A stretch of DNA of 23,706 nucleotides from IMG/VR virus record IMGVR_UViG_3300027659_000212, positions 1-23,706 of that record; one strand, 5' to 3'. A model generated the notes under the pieces. The model saw nothing but the letters and a program-made list of their open reading frames with translations. It was not told the DNA's origin and searched no databases. Every line of letters starts with the position of its first letter. The first letter of the stretch is position 1. This document shows positions 12,361 to 18,955 of this stretch, one piece after another. Origin of the DNA: a virus. The position numbers and the translations under genes were made by a program.

Positions 12361-13001
12361 CGTTGCATTAATTCATTCGTAAAATTTAATAGAAGTTTGT
12401 GATGTACGCCATCATGGTAATGTGCTTTCATCCAGCTATAGCTTTCATACCAGAATGGTTGACTCTCTGGGTGACACCCAATCAATCCTAATCTGTTTTG
12501 AAATATAGCCATTGCATCTCCATTACTATAAGTAGCAACTGTCTCAAACTTTGTGTCATCGCCCACTAATGCACATCCATCATACCAGAACATTTTCATT
12601 GGCTCGTCTCTCCAAGTGATAGGCATGTTCTTTGCATGTGGTCTACGTGTATCAGTTCCCGGGCGCTTGAGATATTGTACAGCATCTACGCTTTTAAGTA
12701 AAGAGAAATAGTGCGAACCTGCCCAATATGCGCCCATGCATATACCCAGATATCTGCCACCATTGTTAACAAAGTCAATTACTCTTTTCCCGCTGTGTTC
12801 AAATAGTTTCTCATAACTGTCACTATCTCCAAATCCTCCAGGAACAGCAACCATATCAACTCCTTTAAAGAAGTCTTTTTCTAGGGCATTTTTAGAAAAT
12901 AATTTGAAGTTATACTTATTGCCCAAAGAACTCATTATTCCATTGGAACTTTGTACTGAGCATTTTGGATCTGCTACAAAAAGGGCAATTGTGGGCTTCA
13001 T
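12357..13001 (-). CDS. Class-I glutamine-amidotransferase-like protein, biotin-ligase-N (BPL_N) type (214 aa)
   Basis: The fold signature is clear: PGGFGDSDSY (54-63) for the oxyanion turn; GRYLGICMGAYWAGSHYF (82-99) with nucleophile C88 in the G-x-C-x-G elbow; and GCHPES (175-180) providing H177 and E179. This is a full Cys-His-Glu triad, so hydrolase or amidotransferase chemistry is possible. BPL_N proteins resemble the N-terminus of eukaryotic biotin-protein ligase and are related to the DJ-1/PfpI and GATase1 group, but their substrate is not established. There is no synthetase or ligase domain fused or adjacent. The gene lies between paralogs A and B and is coupled to B by ATGA. A 34-base gap precedes it, with a TATACT-like box too near the ATG to assign. 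Confidence 0.75.
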   Translation of the reverse strand: MKPTIALFVADPKCSVQSSNGIMSSLGNKYNFKLFSKNALEKDFFKGVDMVAVPGGFGDSDSYEKLFEHSGKRVIDFVNNGGRYLGICMGAYWAGSHYFSLLKSVDAVQYLKRPGTDTRRPHAKNMPITWRDEPMKMFWYDGCALVGDDTKFETVATYSNGDAMAIFQNRLGLIGCHPESQPFWYESYSWMKAHYHDGVHHKLLLNFTNELMQR

Positions 13002-13035
13002 TAGTATAATATTTAGTCAAGCAAATATTACACTA

Positions 13036-13272
13036 TTATAACCACCTGAGACTGAAATGTATAGCGTCTTTCTCATCTTGGAAATAAAAATCCATATAAT
13101 TCTCAGTGGGATGAGTACTATATTTGTCTCCGGGTAACCCAAACTGTTCCATAGCCCATATACAGGTTTCGTCCCATCGGGCTATAGAATCACCTTTCTT
13201 CCAGGGAAGACGAACTTTAGTAGCCTGCGATACGAAGGGTGTCTTTAATTTGTTGTTTAAGGTCTGGTTCAC
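13036..13272 (-). CDS. Small paralog A of the WC-FG/FxLRWQ family (78 aa)
   Basis: The core ETCIWAMEQFGLPGDKY and the tail FYFQDEKDAIHFSLRWL both match the family well. The only usable start I see is GTG at 13272, 56 bases inside the upstream gene; a shorter form with another rare start cannot be excluded. It is separated from the other members by the amidotransferase-like gene. Function is unknown. Confidence 0.65.
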   Translation of the reverse strand: MNQTLNNKLKTPFVSQATKVRLPWKKGDSIARWDETCIWAMEQFGLPGDKYSTHPTENYMDFYFQDEKDAIHFSLRWL

Positions 13273-13921
13273 GATGAAATTTCAATGCCCATTGTTCTGG
13301 ATTAATGTAATCCATAATGATTTTTACTTGTTCTGGACTTAATGTATCTAAAAATTTAGTACCGCTATCACTACAGTAAAGCATCCAGGGACTAATCTTA
13401 CCTTTAGTAATTTCTAAACAGATTCTGTTTGCATTACCATATCGCAATATATCATGTGGTTGAATTCTATCTGCTTCTGATAGTCGCATACATGTCTCAA
13501 CTCCTCGATGTATTGCATCAAACGGATCTTCATGTCGTATATATTCTATCAAAAACCTAGTATATGTTGTATCACTAATCCAACTGTCAATCTTAATATT
13601 GTTCTTTAGTAACCAATCAACATATCTACTCACATTAATAACATTTACATCTGCACAATAGTTACCAAACTTCACAAAGGGAATGTAGTAAGCGTTCTTA
13701 ATAAATTCTTCATGTGTTTTGTTCTTAGTCTTACTCATGCTATTCTTAGAATAGAATTGTAACCAAGATTGAAAGCCCAATCTATTACCCAATTGGTCAC
13801 GATTTTGCCAGCGTTGCTTTTGTTCACATAGATGGCTAAACAATGTGCGTTCTTTTACAAACTCACGTTTGCAAAATTCACAACTATGTTTAATCTCAAT
13901 CGTTTCCGTGGTCTTTTTCAT
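13217..13921 (-). CDS. Conserved phage protein with N-terminal C2HC zinc finger (234 aa)
   Basis: Residues 14-32 carry C14-x2-C17-x12-H30-x-C32 (CEFCKREFVKERTLFSHLC), a compact zinc-finger pattern with basic flanks. The rest is mainly helical, with FIKNAYYIPFVKFGNYCADV at about 74-93. It ends with KGKISPWMLYCSDSGTKFLD and SPEQVKIIMDYINPEQW. The helical part resembles uncharacterised proteins of T4-like cyanophages and pelagiphages that lie beside clamp-loader genes. ATG 13921 overlaps the gp62-like gene by 26 bases. DNA binding as part of replication or late transcription is plausible from finger and neighbours, but unproven. Confidence 0.7.
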   Translation of the reverse strand: MKKTTETIEIKHSCEFCKREFVKERTLFSHLCEQKQRWQNRDQLGNRLGFQSWLQFYSKNSMSKTKNKTHEEFIKNAYYIPFVKFGNYCADVNVINVSRYVDWLLKNNIKIDSWISDTTYTRFLIEYIRHEDPFDAIHRGVETCMRLSEADRIQPHDILRYGNANRICLEITKGKISPWMLYCSDSGTKFLDTLSPEQVKIIMDYINPEQWALKFHREPDLKQQIKDTLRIAGY

Positions 13922-14483
13922 ACTGTGCTATATCTTTGTCAGTGGTGATTGCGGCTAGTGTTTCAATATCTTCTATCTTAAGATGAGGGAATTCTTTTGC
14001 TAGATAAACTTTTTTCTTTTGTGACACCACAAATTCTTCACTGATAGCATATAAATTTGCACCACTTGCTTTGGGATATATTTTAGTAAAGTAATCACGA
14101 ATATCTTTTTCTTTAGGTGATTCTTTTAATTGTGCTATCTTACCTGACAGATGAGGTATCCATTGATGAAACTGCTTACCCAAGCCAGGGCTTGCCGCAC
14201 ATAGCATCAACCATTGTAGCTTGGGATGTTTCTGCACGTACTCATTGAATAGATGCTTGTTTGCAGTGTAGTCAGTGTTCATTAAGTAATACGAACTTAG
14301 TCCTGCATTTGCTTTAATAGCACTCATCCAATGGGTCATCATATACGGTACAAACTTCTTTTGTTGTTCTTCAGTCAATCTATCATAGTAAGCATAGTCT
14401 TTCTTATCCATTGCGGATAATGCATCAAATAAATCAAAGTCTACTTTTTCAAATTTCTCATCAACTGGAGTTTTAGTTGCCAT
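13896..14483 (-). CDS. Probable clamp-loader small subunit, gp62-like (195 aa)
   Basis: The protein is all-helical. Segment RLTEEQQKKFVPYMMTHWMS (35-54) and the core HPKLQWLMLCAASPGLGKQFHQW (86-108) fit T4 gp62, where a KFMVENALS-like helix precedes LMAAVPRGKRYGKW. In T4, gp62 joins four gp44 ATPases to load the gp45 clamp. Similarity is weak but ordered, and length (187 in T4) agrees. No gp44-type ATPase is adjacent, so the partner would lie elsewhere. ATG 14483 shares its first base with the stop of the upstream gene (TAATG). Confidence 0.5.
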   Translation of the reverse strand: MATKTPVDEKFEKVDFDLFDALSAMDKKDYAYYDRLTEEQQKKFVPYMMTHWMSAIKANAGLSSYYLMNTDYTANKHLFNEYVQKHPKLQWLMLCAASPGLGKQFHQWIPHLSGKIAQLKESPKEKDIRDYFTKIYPKASGANLYAISEEFVVSQKKKVYLAKEFPHLKIEDIETLAAITTDKDIAQYEKDHGND

Positions 14484-14986
14484 TAAAATGCCTGATCGTA
14501 ATCTATTATTTCACAATTTCTACTAACTTCTTTAACAAAATAAACACAGCGTGGTTTGTGCCCATCATCAATTGGTACACACAAAAACTGTCCGTTCTTT
14601 AGTCGGGGTGCATACCAAATTACATCATGGTAAATGTCCACAATCTCAATGTCTTGGAAGCTAGGTCTAAACGCACTTAATGGGTTAAATTCAAATGCTT
14701 TAAATCCCCTATCATTAATACTTGTTAGTGGAAGTGTTTCTAAGTCACCCATGTCAGGTTCACCGATCAGTATCTGCCAATCAACAGGCATCTTTACTGT
14801 TCTATCACCGATACGTAGTACAAGTGCTGGGCTGTTGAAACTCTCTAAAAAGATCAAAGGGATATAATGATAGTCAACATTCTGTGGATTGCTATTATCT
14901 AATATTGCAAATCGTAAATCATCTACCTCATCAGGAAGTGTTTCAAGATTGTAGTACTCGTTGTGTTCTAAATTTAGTATTCTCAT
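14483..14986 (-). CDS. Conserved phage protein of unknown function, first gene of an early unit (167 aa)
   Basis: It begins MRILNLEHNEYYNLETLPDE, then DLRFAILDNSNPQN and a predicted beta-rich body (IPLIFLESFNSPALVLRIGD; MPVDWQILIGEPDMGDLE). The C-terminal part is SINDRGFKAFEFNPLSAFRP and ends CEIIDYDQAF. I recognise it as recurrent in aquatic T4-like phages with no assigned role, and no catalytic motif is evident. It is transcribed from a sigma70 promoter 7 bases upstream of the ATG with no ribosome-binding site, so a leaderless mRNA is predicted. The gp62-like gene follows with a TAATG overlap, which suggests a replication-related role. Confidence 0.7.
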   Translation of the reverse strand: MRILNLEHNEYYNLETLPDEVDDLRFAILDNSNPQNVDYHYIPLIFLESFNSPALVLRIGDRTVKMPVDWQILIGEPDMGDLETLPLTSINDRGFKAFEFNPLSAFRPSFQDIEIVDIYHDVIWYAPRLKNGQFLCVPIDDGHKPRCVYFVKEVSRNCEIIDYDQAF

Positions 14987-14993
14987 ATGATGT

Positions 14994-15022
14994 AGTGTAA
15001 CACAATTTTACTTGTATGTCAA
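14994..15022 (-). promoter_or_regulatory. Sigma70 promoter for the 14986-9218 gene string, predicted leaderless
   Basis: Minus strand: TTGACA (15017-15022), 17-base spacer, TACACT (14994-14999) with upstream TG, then 7 bases to ATG 14986. It overlaps the 3' end of the uvsW-like gene. It shares GTGTTA(T/C)ACTA with the primase promoter. Confidence 0.75.
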
Positions 15023-16465
15023 CTTCTCCATATCAAAAGGGTAATTTGCTTCACGATAAAACTCTTTACGTTTAGTCAAATGTCTTTTGGCAAACTTACA
15101 GCTACTGGTTAGGTCCCAGATTTGAACGTGATCCTTGTCATCCGCTTTTCTAATACCTCTACCAATACTTTGGATGACTCTAACAAAGCTCTTGCCTGGT
15201 TCAATAAGAACAAGGTTGAATATTCGTGGTATGTTGATACCAACCGCTGCCACACCGTAGGTTGCGACAATGATTTTGTTTGTGCTGGTTGCAATTTCAT
15301 CGTATTCCTCTTTTCTTTCTATCATATTAGTGTTACCCGAAACAAACACAGCATCAGGTAATCTGCTAATTAATTCTTTACCGGCGTTTACCCTGTCCAC
15401 TAATACTAGTGTATTCCCCGATTCTTTGATATTTAATACCAGTTGAGCCAGTTTGTCTAGGCGTACAGTATCTTCTAGCAAATGCTTTAATTCACTTTGA
15501 TAATTGCTAAACTCTACTTTGTCTTGTAACTGCACGATGTTCACATGACATTGTGCTAACACACCGCGGTCCTGTAATTCACTTGCACTTAGCTTATTGA
15601 TAACATTACCAAGACTAACATAAATTGCTTGTGCTTCAAATATTGCTTTAGGAATCGTACCAGTCAATCCCCAACGAATCGGAATATTACTCATTACCCC
15701 AGTCAATAACTCTTTCAGTGCATCAGCCTTGGCCATATGAACCTCGTCAACCATGACACATACTACACCTTCTAAGAACTCACCAATAGGTACTTCTGCT
15801 TCATCTGCTTTTGTTTTCTTAAGCATATTGTTAAGACTTTGCCACGTACAGATTGTATGTGTCTTACCGAACTCTTTTCTATCACCAAAATACACACCAA
15901 CATCTAATCCAAGATTGATGTAATCTGCTTCGGTCTGTACAACAAGACTTTTGTTAGGGACAATAACAATACTACGACCATAATTCTGTACGCTATAACT
16001 TAATGCGGCTGTAATCAATGTCTTGCCAGCACCTGTTGCAATTTCTTGCAGTGCTTGGGGGTTTGCTAGAAAATCGTTAACAATCTTTACTTGATAGTCA
16101 CGGAAGATTATTGACTCACCTTCTTTAGTATGACCTTTTGGCCAAGTATATTGACTGAATGTATTTTCTGTGATTTGATTAAAGGTGAATGTTGTACTGT
16201 ATTCACGTAAATCTTCCAACTCAATATCATATCCTGCCATGTCAAGTACAGGAAGAATTTCCGGTAGTAGATTTACAAAACTGCTACCGCCTAGACTAAA
16301 GAAACTAATTTTACCGTTCCAACGACCTAGCCGGACACTCGGCAGATATCGTGCTCCGGGCTTTTCATATTCAAATTTCTTCATCAATGCTTTACGTTCG
16401 GCTAACTCTAAGCCTTCGATTTTAACATTGACCTCGTCTTTAATTATCAGTTTACATTGTTTCAT
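15008..16465 (-). CDS. uvsW: UvsW-type SF2 DNA helicase (485 aa)
   Basis: An ATP-dependent helicase that in T4 remodels replication forks, R-loops and recombination intermediates. It has an N-terminal substrate-recognition part (1-110, with YLPSVRLGRWNGKISFFS) and then the SF2 motor. FRDYQ (121-125) is the Q-like motif, ATGAGKT (143-149) motif I, DEVH (240-243) motif II and LTGT (267-270) motif III. ATYGVAAVGINIP (401-413) is motif V and QSIGRGIRK (432-440) motif VI. Length is close to T4 UvsW (502). ATG 16465 overlaps the upstream stop (ATGA) with GAGGT just before it, so it is coupled to the HARP-like gene. Confidence 0.93.
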   Translation of the reverse strand: MKQCKLIIKDEVNVKIEGLELAERKALMKKFEYEKPGARYLPSVRLGRWNGKISFFSLGGSSFVNLLPEILPVLDMAGYDIELEDLREYSTTFTFNQITENTFSQYTWPKGHTKEGESIIFRDYQVKIVNDFLANPQALQEIATGAGKTLITAALSYSVQNYGRSIVIVPNKSLVVQTEADYINLGLDVGVYFGDRKEFGKTHTICTWQSLNNMLKKTKADEAEVPIGEFLEGVVCVMVDEVHMAKADALKELLTGVMSNIPIRWGLTGTIPKAIFEAQAIYVSLGNVINKLSASELQDRGVLAQCHVNIVQLQDKVEFSNYQSELKHLLEDTVRLDKLAQLVLNIKESGNTLVLVDRVNAGKELISRLPDAVFVSGNTNMIERKEEYDEIATSTNKIIVATYGVAAVGINIPRIFNLVLIEPGKSFVRVIQSIGRGIRKADDKDHVQIWDLTSSCKFAKRHLTKRKEFYREANYPFDMEKLTYK

Positions 16466-17475
16466 TTGACCTCGATTGGTACACTATTTGTTAAACCAAT
16501 TATTTTTCCTAAGTATTTTATTCCATCTTCTGCTTTAATCATGCCGAAATTTAACTTCACTGGCATTTCATATTGTCGTAAATCTTCTTTGAAAGATTCT
16601 GGGCCTTTAGTTCTAATCATATGTTTGATTTTATTTGCCTTCAAATGATTAGCAACTTCCATCATATAAGATTTGTTGACACCGTACATTTGATTTAGTA
16701 TCACATAGTCAGCACCTATTCGTTGTAATGACTCAATAATATATTTAATATCGTAGTATTCTAGTTGTGTGTTGAATTCTGTTGCAACCTTGTCTGCAAC
16801 CACATCAATTTTAATACCCAAGCGCACTAATTTTGCAATAGTTGTAGGATCTTCATTCAAGTCAATGTCTTTGATTTTCTCATACAGTACTTTGTTACAT
16901 GCAACAACATAGTAATTACCATTGCGTTCAATCAATGTTGGATTCCAATACTTAACTTCTTCATATAGTTTAAGTTGGATCATTATTTCTTCAATAACAG
17001 GACAGTAATTGACAATTGAATAACTATGATGTGATATTTCTATTAACTTCTTTAACCTAAATTCAGCACAGGGTGTATGCCAAAGTTTATTTTCTTTATC
17101 CCACTGCATGTATTCTAGGGCCTTTAGTGTCTTTACAAATTCTTTTTTGTAAGGACTATGAATAACAATGTCTTTGTCATCCGCTATAGATATGTATGCT
17201 TGCGTAAATTGAACACTGCTCTCAATAGGCTGTAGTGTCCAAGGTAACTGAATTAGTTCTTCACTGTTCAAATCCTTTTTTAAGAATTGTCTATGATACC
17301 TTGATGTAATCTTGTTGAGCAACTCGGCTTGATTGGTTGTAATTGGATTCTTAACTGCAAAATTTAAGTGTAGCAAATTGTCTAAAAACTTTTTGTCGTA
17401 GGTTCCTAGGCTAATATGCTTTAGCATAAAATCTACTAATTGTTCTTTTGTGTTAGGTTTCACTATCATGTTCAT
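16462..17475 (-). CDS. Protein with HARP-like segment, coupled to UvsW (335-337 aa)
   Basis: No standard catalytic motif is visible. Residues about 108-140 (YKKEFVKTLKALEYMQWDKE followed by NKLWHTPCAEF) resemble the HARP/SMARCAL1 substrate-recognition module, where a helix precedes W-D-x-x-x-x-x-W-x-x-P. The N-terminus (LVDFMLKHISLGTYDKKFLD) is helical. The C-terminal part (LQRIGADYVILNQMYGVNKS) looks like alternating strand and helix, as in a helicase accessory. The TATAAT box lies directly before ATG 17475, so the second Met at 17469 (6 bases past the -10) is the more likely start and would be leaderless. HARP domains drive annealing and fork regression, which would fit UvsW; this pairing is inference. 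Confidence 0.75.
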   Translation of the reverse strand: MNMIVKPNTKEQLVDFMLKHISLGTYDKKFLDNLLHLNFAVKNPITTNQAELLNKITSRYHRQFLKKDLNSEELIQLPWTLQPIESSVQFTQAYISIADDKDIVIHSPYKKEFVKTLKALEYMQWDKENKLWHTPCAEFRLKKLIEISHHSYSIVNYCPVIEEIMIQLKLYEEVKYWNPTLIERNGNYYVVACNKVLYEKIKDIDLNEDPTTIAKLVRLGIKIDVVADKVATEFNTQLEYYDIKYIIESLQRIGADYVILNQMYGVNKSYMMEVANHLKANKIKHMIRTKGPESFKEDLRQYEMPVKLNFGMIKAEDGIKYLGKIIGLTNSVPIEVK

Positions 17476-17504
17476 ATTATACTACTTAGTGTATTGCAAA
17501 GCAA
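17476..17504 (-). promoter_or_regulatory. Promoter with consensus -10 before the HARP-like gene
   Basis: Minus strand TATAAT (17476-17481) with TTGCTT (17499-17504) 17 bases upstream. The -10 is perfect and the -35 is weak. It overlaps a TTTGCTTTG sequence that resembles a T4 MotA box, but the 15-base distance to the -10 is longer than the 12-13 usual for T4. Confidence 0.5.
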
Positions 17505-17510
17505 ACATAG

Positions 17511-17541
17511 TGGAAAAAGAGGGACATGTAAGTCCCTCTTT
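17511..17541 (-). terminator. Intrinsic terminator after the AAA+ gene
   Basis: AAAGAGGGAC (minus strand, 17532-17541) pairs with GTCCCTCTTT (17516-17525) over 10 bp with a 6-base loop and a T-rich tail (TTTTTCC). A second stem CTGCTTAA/TTAAGCAG (17543-17550, 17563-17570) lies just before and includes the stop codon. Confidence 0.9.
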
Positions 17542-17562
17542 ACTGCTTAACGAAAGGGTAAA

Positions 17563-18612
17563 TTAAGCAGATTTCATACAAGTACTAGCAGTCAATGCTC
17601 TCCAATTGCTAGGACTGATCTTTACTAGGTCTGCAATTTTCAGACACATACGCATACTCAACTCACGCAAGCGAGATTGATTTTCAAACATGAATTCAAT
17701 AATCATCTCACCTTCACCGTTTTCAAAATCATAGTCTTTGAACAAACCACCGTCAGCATCACGATGCACCTGCTTGATACGCAACATTTTGTCACGTTCA
17801 CTATCAATAGTCAGGTCAAGAAAGTGACAGCGACTTTGCAATGCCTCTAAGTGATCCTGCAATTTTTTGCTTTTCACATTTTCAAACTTTAAGTTTGTAA
17901 TGAAAATAGCAGTACCGTTAAAGTCAAAACTGTCAGGGATACCTTCACGGCGTAACAGACTAGAATCACTATTCCAGCAAATACGTCTACGCTTACCTGA
18001 ATCAAGTGCAGCCTTCAAAATGTTCAATGACAAGTCATCAGCAAACACGCTATCACAATCATCAAACACTAATACGTTTTTACGATCCGAAAGTTTGTAC
18101 AATTGTGCATACAAACCAAGAGCGGTCATAGCACCTTTGATAACTTCATAACGTAATTTCTTACCTGCAATCTTATCAAAAAGACTTGATTTTTCAAGTT
18201 GTGTTTCAACACCGTATGACTTACCAACTCCCGGGGGACCTGATACTATCATAGCACGTATATCACCGTTGATAGCCGCTTGCGACATTTCATCAAGTAC
18301 TGCAAAACGGGTTGCAATGCGATTCATTGCTTCCTCGTCAGTTTCTTTGACTACAGGCGCCTTAGGCTGTTTAATCGTAAACTGAATAGCATCTGACACT
18401 TCTACTTCTCCATTAACAAATTCAATATTTTCAATACCATTAACCTTAACTTTAATATTTTCGATATTAACGCTAGGGAAATGACCCTCGTTCTTAACTG
18501 TCACAAAACCACCTTTAGAACCTGTCTGATAACCTTTGACAAGTTTAAAAGTTTTGTTCACAACAGGCATGTTGCGATACTCACCATACTTAACACAAAT
18601 CGTTGATGACAT
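17563..18612 (-). CDS. AAA+ ATPase of T4-like phages (349 aa)
   Basis: Residues 1-85 form a beta-rich N-terminal domain (TFKLVKGYQTGSKGGFVTVK). The AAA+ core follows: Walker A GPPGVGKS (125-132), Walker B NVLVFDDCD (179-187), sensor-1 N240 (IFITNLKF) and an Arg-finger-like R261 in QSRCHFLDL. The C-terminal part (SRLRELSMRMCLKIADLVKI) is a helical lid-type domain. The S-R-C motif recalls clamp loaders, but the N-terminus lacks the usual gp44/RFC start and the order is not gp44-like, so I do not name it. It has its own perfect sigma70 promoter with a Shine-Dalgarno (AAGGGG) leader and its own terminator, so it is a single-gene transcription unit. Confidence 0.85.
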   Translation of the reverse strand: MSSTICVKYGEYRNMPVVNKTFKLVKGYQTGSKGGFVTVKNEGHFPSVNIENIKVKVNGIENIEFVNGEVEVSDAIQFTIKQPKAPVVKETDEEAMNRIATRFAVLDEMSQAAINGDIRAMIVSGPPGVGKSYGVETQLEKSSLFDKIAGKKLRYEVIKGAMTALGLYAQLYKLSDRKNVLVFDDCDSVFADDLSLNILKAALDSGKRRRICWNSDSSLLRREGIPDSFDFNGTAIFITNLKFENVKSKKLQDHLEALQSRCHFLDLTIDSERDKMLRIKQVHRDADGGLFKDYDFENGEGEMIIEFMFENQSRLRELSMRMCLKIADLVKISPSNWRALTASTCMKSA

Positions 18613-18643
18613 AAAAACCCCTTTTCAATCAATCAATACAAGT

Positions 18644-18672
18644 ATTATATATGAGAATCCAATTACTGTCAA
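18644..18672 (-). promoter_or_regulatory. Perfect consensus sigma70 promoter for the AAA+ gene
   Basis: Minus strand TTGACA (18667-18672), 17-base spacer, TATAAT (18644-18649). The leader of about 25 bases contains TTGATTGATTG and AAAAGGGG before ATG 18612. Confidence 0.85.
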
Positions 18673-18896
18673 GTTTTGGAACTAATTAGTTCCTTTAATT
18701 TTGCATCATACTCAAGTCGTGATAAAACAACACCATATACAACGTATACCAAGAATCCGATTAGGATAGCACCGCACGTATACTGAATAGCTTGAATAGA
18801 TGCATACACAAGTATTACATTTAGTAGTACTGAGATTAAAATCATACCAATGAAAATTGCAAGAGTTTGTATCATTGCTTTTTGTTTAAGAGTCAT
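18669..18896 (-). CDS. Small membrane protein with two predicted transmembrane helices (75 aa)
   Basis: The sequence (from MTLKQKAMIQ) has two hydrophobic stretches: TLAIFIGMILISVLLNVILV (about 11-30) and YTCGAILIGFLVYVVYGVVL (about 38-57), followed by a charged tail (SRLEYDAKLKEL). It is predicted to be an inner-membrane protein; superinfection exclusion or lysis regulation are possible but unsupported. I prefer ATG 18896 because AAAGGA lies 7 bases upstream. The in-frame ATG at 18920 is only 6 bases from the -10 and lacks a ribosome-binding site. The sigma70 promoter at 18927-18955 drives it. Confidence 0.7.
   Translation of the reverse strand: MTLKQKAMIQTLAIFIGMILISVLLNVILVYASIQAIQYTCGAILIGFLVYVVYGVVLSRLEYDAKLKELISSKT
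18678..18693. repeat. 16-bp perfect palindrome next to the AAA+ promoter
   Basis: GGAACTAATTAGTTCC reads the same on both strands. It lies within the last codons of the small membrane protein gene, 5 bases upstream of the -35 of the AAA+ promoter, so it could be a protein-binding site or a weak RNA hairpin. Confidence 0.6.
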
Positions 18897-18926
18897 TTTT
18901 GTTCCTTTAGTTAAGTTCATGTGCTT

Positions 18927-18955
18927 ATTGTACAGCCGAATGGCTTTATTGTCAA
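18927..18955 (-). promoter_or_regulatory. Sigma70 promoter for the small membrane protein
   Basis: Minus strand TTGACA (18950-18955), 17-base spacer containing the inverted repeat AGCC/GGCT, TACAAT (18927-18932). It overlaps the stop codon of the preceding gene. Confidence 0.75.

Noticed and set aside
13003-13025. MotA-box-like TTTGCTTGA with TATACT before the amidotransferase-like gene
   Set aside because: The 8-base gap between box and -10 does not fit T4 middle promoters, no -35 is present, and the -10 lies one base from the ATG.
10370-13272. Reading the nine small genes as fragments of one broken large gene
   Set aside because: Each has its own start, stop and overlap signal, and all repeat the same C-terminal motif, which fits paralogs and not pieces of one frame.
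17563-18612. Naming the AAA+ ATPase as clamp-loader gp44 because of its S-R-C motif
   Set aside because: It has a separate beta-rich N-terminal domain, lacks a gp44-type start and is not next to the gp62-like gene, so a generic AAA+ call is safer.
18897-18920. Starting the small membrane protein at ATG 18920
   Set aside because: That codon is only 6 bases from the -10 with no ribosome-binding site. ATG 18896 has AAAGGA at the right distance.
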